In this document: one piece after another, positions 34,007 to 41,421 of the stretch
Position numbering within the stretch: the stretch's first letter is position 1
How the letters are laid out: each line of letters opens with the position of its first letter
Assembly: GCF_028657195.3 (NCBI RefSeq)
Contig: NZ_JANCPR020000005.1
Coordinates: 124,001-188,000 of the forward strand
Direction of reading: 5' to 3'
Length of the DNA stretch: 64,000 nt
DNA from: Streptomyces iconiensis
Lineage (GTDB): Bacteria; Actinomycetota; Actinomycetes; Streptomycetales; Streptomycetaceae
The notes under the pieces: model-generated
Database searches by the model: none
What the model was told of the DNA's origin: nothing
Seen by the model: the letters and a program-made list of their open reading frames with translations, nothing else
Translations under genes and position numbers: made by a program

Positions 34007-34051
34007 GCGCCGCCCCACCTGTCCTCTCTCTACGGACAGGTGGGGCGGCGC
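34007..34051 (-). terminator. Hairpin terminator of ppiA
   Basis: An 18-bp perfect stem (GCGCCGCCCCACCTGTCC / GGACAGGTGGGGCGGCGC) with a 9-base loop lies between the ppiA stop and the rhomboid start, both on the minus strand. Confidence 0.85.
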
Positions 34052-34085
34052 GGTTCCCCGGCTGTATTCAGCGGTGACAAGCCGC

Positions 34086-34613
34086 TCAGCGGCGCTCGAT
34101 CACGACCGACTCGATGACGACGTCCTCCAGCGGACGGTCGGTGCGCGGGTTGGTCGCGGTCCCGCCGATGGCGTCGACGACCTTCTTGCCCGCCTCGCTG
34201 GTGACCTCACCGAAAATGGTGTGCTTGCCGGTCAGCCACGTGGTGGGTGCCAGGGTGACGAAGAACTGCGAGCCGTTCGTGCCCGGGCCCGCGTTCGCCA
34301 TCGCCAGCAAGTAGGGCTTGGTGAAGGCCAGGTCCGGGTGGATCTCGTCCTGGAACTCGTATCCAGGGCCGCCGGTTCCGTTGCCCAGCGGGTCTCCGCC
34401 CTGGATCATGAAGCCGCTGATCACGCGGTGGAAGACCGTGTTGTCATACAGCTTGTCGGTGGACTTCTGGCCCGTTGCCGGGTGGGTCCACTCGCGGGAA
34501 CCCTCGGCGAGCTCCACGAAGTTCTTGACCGTCTTCGGCGCGTGGTTGGGGAAGAGCTGTACCTCGATATCGCCTTGGTTCGTCTTCAGGGTGGCGTAGA
34601 GCTGCTCGGCCAC
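34086..34613 (-). CDS. ppiA: Cyclophilin-type peptidyl-prolyl isomerase
   Basis: A 175-residue cytosolic prolyl isomerase that speeds protein folding. The cyclophilin core shows TVFHRVISGFMIQGGDP (active Phe/Arg/Phe/Gln region), LAMANAGPGTNGSQFFVTL and HTIFGEV. There is no signal peptide, and the tryptophan of cyclosporin-sensitive types appears as TWLTGKHTIFG, so binding is plausible. It is transcribed leftward and ended by the hairpin at 34007. The reading frame upstream of 34613 (to about 34968) is a shadow. Confidence 0.95.
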   Translation of the reverse strand: MAEQLYATLKTNQGDIEVQLFPNHAPKTVKNFVELAEGSREWTHPATGQKSTDKLYDNTVFHRVISGFMIQGGDPLGNGTGGPGYEFQDEIHPDLAFTKPYLLAMANAGPGTNGSQFFVTLAPTTWLTGKHTIFGEVTSEAGKKVVDAIGGTATNPRTDRPLEDVVIESVVIERR

Positions 34614-34828
34614 GATCTACCTTCCATCTGTCTGCATTGACTCTCCCGATCCTCCCACGGACGCTGAGGAGGGGGCTGCGCCCCGTAATGACCCGGATGC
34701 CCGCCCGTGGCATGCCGGGCAGGGCAGCCACAGGCATGATCTTCGAAACGGGTGGAAAACGACTTCCTGTCCCCTCCGTATCTCCGGAGAGACACCCCAG
34801 AGCCAGAGCCACCGAGGAGGAGGAACCC

Positions 34829-35611
34829 GTGACCCGCAAGGACAGCGCGTGCGCCGGCAACGGCAGCGCCAGGGCAGCCAAGGCCGCTGAGGCGGCGAAG
34901 GCGGCCAAGGGCACAGCGCGCCATGCAGCGGAGGCGATGGCGCCGCATGTGGAGAGCGCCAGGGACACCGCTGCGCGCTACGCACAGGAGGCGGGTGCGC
35001 GGCTGGGCCCCAAGGTCTCGCACGCCGCACACAACGCCCGCCACACGGCACGCGAGGGCTACGACCAGTACGTCGTTCCCCGTGTCTCGCAGGCCCGTGA
35101 GGCGTTGCCCGCCGAGGTGGACAGGGCAGCGGCGCGCGCGGCCAAGCGCACCCGCCGCGCGGCACGCGAGGCCGCCCGTTACGCGGGACCGCGCCTCGAA
35201 CACGCCATGTCGGACGTACGCGCCGCCGCTGGGCCCGCACGCGAGGAGGCCACGGCACGGGGTGCGGCGGCCGTCGCGGCGCTGCGCGGCGAGGTGACGG
35301 TCGAGGAGATCGAGAAGGTCACACGCCGCCGCCGTCGCCGCGCACGCACCGGAACGTTCCTGAGGCGCGCTGCCGTCGTGGGCCTGGTGGCAGGGGGCGC
35401 CTACGCGGCGTGGCGCTGGTGGGACCGGCAGACGAACCCGGACTGGCTGGTGGAGCCGCCGGCCGCGACCGAGGTCAGTGACCGTGGCTCGCTGACGACG
35501 GTTCCGACGGTGAACGGCTCGCACTCCGAGACGGGCGGGGAAGCGCCGCTCGACCCGGAGGTACAGGCCAAGCAGGCCGACGCCGAGGCCGATGAACGGC
35601 GTGACCAGTAG
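34829..35611 (+). CDS. Ala/Arg-rich membrane protein, DUF5324-like
   Basis: A 260-residue protein made largely of amphipathic Ala/Arg/Glu helices (AARYAQEAGARLGPKV, AREAARYAGPRL), then a basic run [10 protein letters not shown], one membrane helix (AAVVGLVAGGAYAAWRW, about 184-200) and a disordered acidic tail. This composition matches the actinobacterial DUF5324 family; no function is known. GTG 34829 is preceded by GGAGGAGGA; earlier in-frame sequence from 34637 is unlikely coding. The last codons and TAG stop are repeated downstream. Confidence 0.72.
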   Translation: MTRKDSACAGNGSARAAKAAEAAKAAKGTARHAAEAMAPHVESARDTAARYAQEAGARLGPKVSHAAHNARHTAREGYDQYVVPRVSQAREALPAEVDRAAARAAKRTRRAAREAARYAGPRLEHAMSDVRAAAGPAREEATARGAAAVAALRGEVTVEEIEKVTRRRRRRARTGTFLRRAAVVGLVAGGAYAAWRWWDRQTNPDWLVEPPAATEVSDRGSLTTVPTVNGSHSETGGEAPLDPEVQAKQADAEADERRDQ

Positions 35612-35660
35612 CGTTCAACCCGAACGTGACCAGCGGCATGCCGGAAGCGCGACCAGTGGC
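35593..35660. repeat. Threefold repeat of the DUF5324-like gene's 3' end
   Basis: GAACGGCGTGACCAGTAGC (containing the TAG stop), GAACGTGACCAGCGGC and GAAGCGCGACCAGTGGC follow one another, the GACCAG core spaced 25 and 23 bases apart (35603, 35628, 35651). Confidence 0.7.
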
Positions 35661-35669
35661 ACTCAGAAA

Positions 35670-35710
35670 GCGAAAGGGGCGGGAGCCCTCAGGTCTCCCG
35701 CCCCTTTCGC
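35670..35710. terminator. Convergent terminator overlapping the STAS gene stop
   Basis: A perfect 16-bp stem (GCGAAAGGGGCGGGAG / CTCCCGCCCCTTTCGC) with a 9-base loop. The minus-strand STAS gene's TGA (35689-35691) lies in the loop, so its last residues MRKGRET are encoded by one arm. Confidence 0.9.
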
Positions 35711-36207
35711 ATGCCCGGCCTCTCCGTACCTGGCCCGGCGCCCTCGTCGGCGCACGGGCCACCTTCGCCGTCCAGTGCCGGGCCGTCCGGTGCGGGCTCT
35801 TCCAGCGTCGGTACGGGGGCGAGCAGCGTCGCCAGGCCCGTGATCCGCAGGAGTCTGAGCACCTTGGGGTCGTCGCAGACCATCGTGAACGTTCCGTCGC
35901 TCGCGAGTACGCGGGCACGCACGTCGACCAGCAGCGCGAGGCCGCTGCAGTCGATGAAGCTGACCTGGCGCAGGTCGGCGACGATCCACGGCCGCTGAAC
36001 CGCCGTCAGGGCGTAGAGCTGCGGCGTCGTCGCGAGCACGACGGCGAGGTCGATCTCGCCGTACAGCTCTACGACGGTGCGCCCCCGCGCGGTCCGTGCC
36101 AACACCGTTCCCCCCGGGCTGTCGTCCGGCCGGTCCGGCCGTCCCGGCCCGTCCGGCCAGGTGAGGGACCGGTCGCTCTCGTCCCTGTGTCGTGCCATCG
36201 GTGCCAT
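35689..36207 (-). CDS. STAS-domain anti-sigma factor antagonist
   Basis: A 172-residue SpoIIAA/RsbV-like protein. The STAS fold (about 35-135) includes VVELYGEIDLAVVLATTP and VSFIDCSGLALLVD, whose Ser is the residue phosphorylated by an anti-sigma kinase to switch partner binding. Around it are a basic N-terminus and a Pro/Gly/Asp-rich tail. Streptomyces encodes many such proteins; the sigma factor addressed is unknown and no kinase gene is adjacent. Start MAPMARHRDE at 36207 (or 36198) is chosen; the frame stays open to 36318 without a ribosome site. Confidence 0.87.
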   Translation of the reverse strand: MAPMARHRDESDRSLTWPDGPGRPDRPDDSPGGTVLARTARGRTVVELYGEIDLAVVLATTPQLYALTAVQRPWIVADLRQVSFIDCSGLALLVDVRARVLASDGTFTMVCDDPKVLRLLRITGLATLLAPVPTLEEPAPDGPALDGEGGPCADEGAGPGTERPGMRKGRET

Positions 36208-36382
36208 GACGTATGACCTTGTGACCCTTTGACCTTGTGATGCGCGGTTCCCTGAAATCGGCCCGTCAGCATAGGCAGCGCCTCCGGGGGTGGCGCTGCG
36301 CCACCCCTCCACAGTCACCCGATCGAGTGGATTTCGCCAACTCTCCTTGCGGGATGGCTTCTGACGAACCGTTACGAAGACG

Positions 36383-37738
36383 GTGAGTACGCATAGCGAT
36401 GAGGGACTGCCCCTGCTCGACCCGCAGCGGGAACTGTGCGGGCTACTGGGAACCGGTTCGGGGAAACACCGGCGGGAACGGGACGCGACGTCGACGGCGG
36501 AGGCGTTCGCCGAGGTGCGGGAGCGCGTGGCCGCCGAGCGGCTGTGGAAGGCCGAGCCGGCGCCGGGGCACGGCCGGGAGCCCCTGGACGCGCTCCCCGC
36601 ACTCGCCGCGCTGGACCCACGCTCCGAGCCCGTACTGCGCGCGCGTGCCGAGACGGCTGTGGCCTGCCTCCAACTGCTGGTGCGCCGCTATCAGGACGAC
36701 GAGGAGCTGCGGGACTTCCTCGCCGTACCGCCCGTACTGCGCCGCTGGGTCCTCGACCAGCCCGATCCCGCCGGGCTCAGCGTTGATCTGTGCCGCCTGG
36801 ACCTGCTGGGCGACACACTCGGCACGGTCAGGGTCCTGGAGTTCAACGCGAGCTGCCCCGGCGGTGTGCTCTCCGCCGGCATGCTCAACCGCTTCTGGCG
36901 CGAGTCCTCGCTCAGCCCTCTGCTGGAGGAGTGGGCGCTGCCCGAGGCGCCCATCGAGCGCCCCACGTGGTTCGCCGACTGGCTGCTGCGGTACGGGCTT
37001 TCGCACGGGCTGGCCGAGGAGGAGACGCACCGGGTGGGCCTGTTCCGCCCGCCGCACGGCACCACGTTCGAGTTCGGGCTCATGACGGACCAGTTGCGCG
37101 CGCTCGGCAGGAAGGTCGTCGAACTGGACCCCGCCGACCCGGAGCCGGCTCGGGGAGTCCGGCTGGGCTACCTCAAGTACATCCCCGTGGACGCGCGGCC
37201 TGCCGCCGAGTGGGACACCTTCTGCGACCGCGTACGCCGCGGCGACCTCGCCGTTCCCAACGTGCCGGGGGAGCGCTGGGTGGCCGAGAACAAGCTGTGC
37301 CTGGCCGCGCTCTCCGACCCCCGCTTCCGGCGCCTGTTCACGGACCCGCAGCGCGCGACCCTCGACGCGCTGGTCCCGTACAGCCGCAAGCTGGGTGACG
37401 GCATCACCGAGGACGAGGCCGTGCGGGAGCGCGCGCTGCTCGTGCTCAAGGCCCCGTACAGCTGCCGCGGGCAGTCCGTCCTCATCGGCGCCGACACCGC
37501 GCCGGAGGAGTGGGAACGGGCCGTACGTGACCCGGCACGCAAGGGCTGGCTGGTGCAGGAGAAGGTGAGCACGCCGGCGCTGGAGACGGCCGAGGGCCCG
37601 TACTTCCGCGACCTGGTCGTGCCGGTGCTGGAGGGCCGCGTCATCGGCTACGGCAGCCGGATGAGCCATGGACACCTGCTGAACACGGCACGCGGCGGCG
37701 GCACCCCCGTGCTCTTCGCGCCCCACCCGCTGACGTGA
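36383..37738 (+). CDS. Putative stand-alone ATP-grasp-like protein
   Basis: A 451-residue protein I cannot assign firmly. Residues about 145-170 (LDLLGDTLGTVRVLEFNASCPGG) resemble the pre-ATP-grasp region of glutathionylspermidine-synthase-like and circularly permuted ATP-grasp enzymes, and about 350-400 (VLKAPYSCRGQSVLIGAD ... GWLVQEKVSTPAL) resembles the ATP-binding lysine and the QExV hinge of that fold. It would then ligate a carboxylate to an amine or thiol using ATP. The start GTG 36383 has only a weak GAAGA site. It is not in an operon. Confidence 0.6.
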   Translation: MSTHSDEGLPLLDPQRELCGLLGTGSGKHRRERDATSTAEAFAEVRERVAAERLWKAEPAPGHGREPLDALPALAALDPRSEPVLRARAETAVACLQLLVRRYQDDEELRDFLAVPPVLRRWVLDQPDPAGLSVDLCRLDLLGDTLGTVRVLEFNASCPGGVLSAGMLNRFWRESSLSPLLEEWALPEAPIERPTWFADWLLRYGLSHGLAEEETHRVGLFRPPHGTTFEFGLMTDQLRALGRKVVELDPADPEPARGVRLGYLKYIPVDARPAAEWDTFCDRVRRGDLAVPNVPGERWVAENKLCLAALSDPRFRRLFTDPQRATLDALVPYSRKLGDGITEDEAVRERALLVLKAPYSCRGQSVLIGADTAPEEWERAVRDPARKGWLVQEKVSTPALETAEGPYFRDLVVPVLEGRVIGYGSRMSHGHLLNTARGGGTPVLFAPHPLT

Positions 37739-37745
37739 GGCGCGA

Positions 37746-37807
37746 GGGGCCCGACCGGACTCGGGGCCCGACCAGGCTCAGGGCCCGACCGGGCTCAGGG
37801 CTCGACC
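37746..37807. repeat. 17-bp tandem repeat containing the response-regulator stop codon
   Basis: On the minus strand GGTCGAGCCCTGAGCCC (37807-37791, with the regulator's last codons and TGA) is followed by GGTCGGGCCCTGAGCCT, GGTCGGGCCCCGAGTCC and a partial GGTCGGGCCCC, giving about 3.6 copies with exact 17-base period. Confidence 0.9.
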
Positions 37808-38460
37808 AAGCCGGCCCGGATCGCGTAGCGGGTGAGGGCCAGGCGGTCGCGCAGGCCCAGCTTGGCCAGGAGGTTCGCGCGGTGGCGCTGGACCGTCTTG
37901 ACGCTGATGACGAGCATCTCGGCGATCTCCTTGGACGAGTGCCCCTCGGCGACCAGCTTGAGCACCTCCTCCTCCCGGGCCGTCACCAGCGTGTCCGGGG
38001 TCTCCTCGCCACGGCTCGCGCGGTCGAGGAAGTTACGGATCAGCGCGGTGACGGCGCCCGGGTAGAGGAACGGTTCACCGCGCACAGCTGCCCGGCAGGC
38101 GGCGACCAGGTCCCGGTCCGCGACGGACTTGAGTACGTAGCCGGACGCTCCCGCCTTCAGCGCCTGGAACAGGTACTGCTCGTTGTCGTACATCGTCAGC
38201 ATGAGGATGCGCATCCTCGGGGCCAGAACGGCCAGTTCGCGTGCGGCCTGGAGGCCCGTGAGCCGGGGCATGGCGATGTCCAGCACCGCGAGGTCGATCT
38301 CGTGTTCCTTCGCGGCCCTGACCGCCTCTGCGCCGTCTCCGGCCTCGGCCACGACACGCATGTCGGGTTCGCCGTCGAGGATGAGCCGCACGCCCCGGCG
38401 TACGAGCGTGTGGTCGTCGGCCAGCAGGACGCGCGTGGTGGGGGATTCGCTGGTTGTCAT
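37795..38460 (-). CDS. NarL/LuxR-family response regulator
   Basis: A 221-residue DNA-binding response regulator. The receiver domain starts TRVLLADDHTLVRRGVRLIL (acidic pair DD) and has the phosphoacceptor Asp in LAVLDIAMPRLTG; VLKSV carries the conserved Lys. The C-terminal LuxR helix-turn-helix is LVTAREEEVLKLVAEGHS followed by SKEIAEMLVISVKTVQRHR. It is downstream of, and overlaps by four bases, the sensor kinase gene, forming a standard pair. The end of the gene seeds a 17-bp tandem repeat. Confidence 0.95.
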   Translation of the reverse strand: MTTSESPTTRVLLADDHTLVRRGVRLILDGEPDMRVVAEAGDGAEAVRAAKEHEIDLAVLDIAMPRLTGLQAARELAVLAPRMRILMLTMYDNEQYLFQALKAGASGYVLKSVADRDLVAACRAAVRGEPFLYPGAVTALIRNFLDRASRGEETPDTLVTAREEEVLKLVAEGHSSKEIAEMLVISVKTVQRHRANLLAKLGLRDRLALTRYAIRAGLVEP

Positions 38461-39413
38461 GGCTTCCGTTCCTCGACCGCCGGCGCGGTCAGCACAAGCT
38501 GCGTGCCACGCTCCGGCTCGTGGGCGATCTCCAGTGTGGCCCCGACGAACAGGGCACGTTCGCGCATACCGCGTATACCGGCACCTTCCCGGATGATGCC
38601 CAGGCCACGACCGTCGTCGCGCAGGCTGAGCACCACGCCGCCGTCCCCCCGCCGCAGGCGCAGCTCGGCGTGCTCGGCCTCCGCGTGCCGGGCGATGTTG
38701 GTCAGGCCCTCCTGGGCGACTCGGTAGACGACCAGTTCGGTCTCCGGCGTCATCGGCGGAAGCCCCGCCTCGAAACGGTGCCGCACCCGCAGCCCCGTGT
38801 GGGTGGCGAAGTCGGTTGCCAGCGCCGTGAGCGCGCTGACCAGGCCGAGGTCCTCCAGCACGCCCGGCCTCAGCCGCCGGGCGATCCTGCGGACCTCGTC
38901 GAGGCTGTCGCGGGTGACCTCCTGCGCCTGGTGCAGTTCCGTACGCAGCGGGTCGGGTGCCTGGTCGGCAGCGCGGCCCAGCTCCAGCAGGACCGCGGTC
39001 AGGCTCTGCCCCACCTCGTCGTGCAGCTCCCGTGCGATCCGGCGCCGTTCGGCCTCCTGCGCGGAGAGCGCACGCGCGCTGCTCGCCGCGCGCTCGGCCT
39101 CCAGGCGATCGAGCATGGCGTTGAAGGTGCGGATCAGTTCCGCCACGTCCCCGTGACCGCGCACCGTCAGCCGCTGGCCTGGACGCAGCAGGTCGATCGT
39201 CGTCATCAGCCGGGCCAGCCGCCCCAGCGGGGTCAGACCGATGCGCAGCAGCGCCGCGTTGGCGACCAGCATCACGCTCAGCCCGCCGAGGAGGATCACC
39301 GCCTCGGTCACCAGGATCGGTACCGACACCGTGATCGGGGCCCACAGCAGCAGGACCGTGGCCGCCCCCAGCACCACGGCGTTGAGCCCGAAGATCCGCC
39401 AGAACAGTGACAC
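38457..39413 (-). CDS. HisKA_3-type sensor histidine kinase
   Basis: A 318-residue membrane kinase. Two N-terminal helices (FGLNAVVLGAATVLLLWAP and EAVILLGGLSVMLVANAALL) are joined by a very short external loop, so it may sense the membrane itself or an internal signal. A HAMP linker leads to RRRIARELHDEVGQSLTAVL (phosphorylated His) and the ATP domain with LSLRDDGRGLG and GIRGMRERAL. GTG 39413 has GGAGG about 10 bases upstream; the longer frame to 39548 is rejected. It pairs with the adjacent LuxR-type regulator. Confidence 0.92.
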   Translation of the reverse strand: MSLFWRIFGLNAVVLGAATVLLLWAPITVSVPILVTEAVILLGGLSVMLVANAALLRIGLTPLGRLARLMTTIDLLRPGQRLTVRGHGDVAELIRTFNAMLDRLEAERAASSARALSAQEAERRRIARELHDEVGQSLTAVLLELGRAADQAPDPLRTELHQAQEVTRDSLDEVRRIARRLRPGVLEDLGLVSALTALATDFATHTGLRVRHRFEAGLPPMTPETELVVYRVAQEGLTNIARHAEAEHAELRLRRGDGGVVLSLRDDGRGLGIIREGAGIRGMRERALFVGATLEIAHEPERGTQLVLTAPAVEERKP

Positions 39414-39687
39414 CGTGCCCTGCCTCCTCCACGCGCCCAAACCTCCAGTATCGGCCACGCGGCAAGGCGCCAGGACCGAGCGGCGCATCCCTGGGGAGGC
39501 CGGGGCGCCCCCCGAAGTGGCGGGGCCCCGGAAACCCCGGAAGCGCATGAGGCCCCACGAGCGGCTACACCATGCGACCCCCCGGAGATGGGTGCCGGAG
39601 CCGATGGCCCGCCTCGTGCGCTGCGCCCAGGATGGAAGGCCGGGCAGCTCACGTCCCGGCTTGCTCTACGAAGAGACTGGAAGGCCC

Positions 39688-39999
39688 ATGGCACCCGAGA
39701 CGGCCCGTCACGCACGCCTGACCGTGCAGGAGGCCCGCCGACGCCTGGAGCACGAGCGCGAGGCGCGGCTGGAACAGCTCCGGACCCTGGCGAAGGCGGG
39801 AGAGGAGGCGGACGGGAACCTCGTGGCCGCCCAGGAGGCGACGATCCGGCGCGTACTGGCCGAGGTCGACGCCGCCTTCGCACGTCTGGGCACACCGGCG
39901 CACGGCCTGTGCGAGGGCTGTGCGGCGCCGATCCCGGACGAACGGCTGGAGATCCTCCCGTACACACGTCACTGCGTCGCCTGCCGCTCCCGCGCCTGA
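39688..39999 (+). CDS. TraR/DksA-family zinc-finger protein (1)
   Basis: A 103-residue protein with an N-terminal coiled coil (TVQEARRRLEHEREARLEQL, about 12-60) and a DksA-type zinc finger CEGCAAPIPDERLEILPYTR followed by HCVAC. DksA/TraR proteins insert the coiled coil into the RNA polymerase secondary channel; small actinobacterial members are poorly studied. ATG 39688 follows GGAAGG; upstream in-frame sequence runs through the kinase promoter and is excluded. A 153-base gap of repeats separates it from a second member. Confidence 0.88.
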   Translation: MAPETARHARLTVQEARRRLEHEREARLEQLRTLAKAGEEADGNLVAAQEATIRRVLAEVDAAFARLGTPAHGLCEGCAAPIPDERLEILPYTRHCVACRSRA

Positions 40000-40143
40000 C
40001 GCCGCCCCGCCCTGCGCCGCCGCGCCCTACGCCACCCAGCCCCTACGCCGCCGCGCCCCGGCACGGCCCGGCACGGCCCCGGCGCCGCGCTCGCCGAATC
40101 GCTGAATCGCCGCCGTGAAGCTCGCCGAATCACCGCCCTGAAG
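39991..40143. repeat. 15-bp tandem repeat seeded by the DksA stop codon, plus a second repeat
   Basis: CGCGCCTGACGCCGC (39991-40005, with the stop TGA), CCCGCCCTGCGCCGC (40006-40020), CGCGCCCTACGCCAC (40021-40035) and CCAGCCCCTACGCCGC (40036-40051) form a head-to-tail array. Further on CTCGCCGAATC-GCC-TGAAG occurs twice (40090 and 40121). The whole intergenic gap is repeat sequence. Confidence 0.75.
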
Positions 40144-40152
40144 GGTGCATCA

Positions 40153-40551
40153 GTGAAACACCAGGTCATCAGCCCCGATGTCCTCGCACTTGGCCCCGAA
40201 GACCACGCCGTACTCGGCTCCGAAGACCACGCCGTACTCCGCCCCGAAGACCTCGCCGCTTTCCGCGCGGCTCTCCTCGCACAGCGCCGCTTCCATCTCG
40301 CGCGGCTGCGTGACGTCCAGGCCACCGGCACGGTCCGCACCGGGACACCGGAGGCGGCGGCCCACGCCCGTAAAGCCGCGTCGGCACGGATGATGCTCAC
40401 CGACGTGGAAGCCGCCCTGATCCGGATCGACGAGGGACGTTACGGCGCCTGCCACAGGTGCGCGGAGCCGATTCCCCGCGCCCAGCTGGAGGTCGTCCCG
40501 CACGCCCGCTACTGCGGAAGCTGTCGGCGCGGGAGGGGGGCACGGCGGTGA
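40153..40551 (+). CDS. TraR/DksA-family zinc-finger protein (2)
   Basis: A 132-residue paralogue-like protein with the zinc finger CHRCAEPIPRAQLEVVPHAR followed by YCGSC, and a coiled-coil segment (about 38-100). The N-terminus contains three imperfect copies of an eight-residue unit, PEDHAVLG, SEDHAVLR, PEDLAAFR, encoded by a 24-bp tandem repeat at 40195-40266. The GTG 40153 start has only a weak site. The TGA overlaps the GTG of the next gene. Confidence 0.87.
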   Translation: MKHQVISPDVLALGPEDHAVLGSEDHAVLRPEDLAAFRAALLAQRRFHLARLRDVQATGTVRTGTPEAAAHARKAASARMMLTDVEAALIRIDEGRYGACHRCAEPIPRAQLEVVPHARYCGSCRRGRGARR

Positions 40552-41372
40552 ACACGGCGCGTTCCCTCCTGCCCGCACGCCTGCCCCTACGCTTCCCTGG
40601 GCGCCTCACCGGACGCCGACCAGTGCGGACGCCGCGTCCCGGCATCGCACTCGATCTCGGCAGCACCCGCACCCGCGCCTACGTCCCCGGCCGCGGCGTC
40701 ATCCTCGACGTCCCCACCGTCACGTTCCCCGGGACCTTCTATCCCGTACAGCGCGGCGCCATCATCGACCCGGCGGGCACGGCCCGGATGCTGCACAGGC
40801 TGCTCCACCGGCACACCTCCCGGTTCGCCCGGCCGGTGTTCGTCGTGACGACGCCCGTGCTGGGCGGGGTCATCTACCGGGAGGCCGCCCGCGCCGCGCT
40901 GCGTTCCCTGCGCCCGTACGCCGTGCACACCGTGCCCACCGCGCGGGCGATCGCGCTCGGTGCGGGCGCCGACACCTCCCGGCCTCTGCTCGTCGCGGAC
41001 CTCGGCGCGCACCTCACCGAGGTGTTCGTGCTGAACGACGGCGCCGTCACCGACGCCCGCAGAACGCCGCTGGGCACCAGCGACCTGGGGGAGGCCACCA
41101 CCCCTGAGGGGCTCGTGGACGCCGTGGCCTCCATGGTGACCGGCATGCTGCGGCAGGACCGTACACCGACGGCCCTCGACGCACTCCGGCGCGGAGTGCT
41201 CCTGGCCGGGGGCGGCGCCCTGCGCCCCGCCGCGCCCCAGCTGCTCGGTGAACGGCTCCACACGGCGGTCCATACGGTCCCCGCGCCCCAGGCGGTCGCC
41301 GTACGGGGAGCCGCCACGCTCCTGGCCTCGCTGCGCCGCGCCCCCTCCGTCGCGGGGCGACCGGCCCGATAG
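40548..41372 (+). CDS. MreB/Hsp70-fold (actin-like ATPase) protein
   Basis: A 274-residue protein with the three nucleotide motifs of the actin/Hsp70 fold: phosphate 1 IALDLGSTRTRAYVPGRG (about 29-46), phosphate 2 LLVADLGAHLTEVFVLN (about 147-163), and adenosine motif LLAGGGALRPAAPQLLG (about 222-238). The opening DLGSTRTR and PTVTFP resemble MreB more than DnaK, but it is shorter than MreB (~340) and probably lacks a subdomain. GTG 40548 overlaps the stop of the DksA gene, implying a shared job. Confidence 0.8.
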   Translation: MNTARSLLPARLPLRFPGRLTGRRPVRTPRPGIALDLGSTRTRAYVPGRGVILDVPTVTFPGTFYPVQRGAIIDPAGTARMLHRLLHRHTSRFARPVFVVTTPVLGGVIYREAARAALRSLRPYAVHTVPTARAIALGAGADTSRPLLVADLGAHLTEVFVLNDGAVTDARRTPLGTSDLGEATTPEGLVDAVASMVTGMLRQDRTPTALDALRRGVLLAGGGALRPAAPQLLGERLHTAVHTVPAPQAVAVRGAATLLASLRRAPSVAGRPAR

Positions 41373-41421
41373 TCAGCCCTGGTCCAGGACCGGGCGCCCC
41401 GTCGCTACGGAAGGAAGGGCC

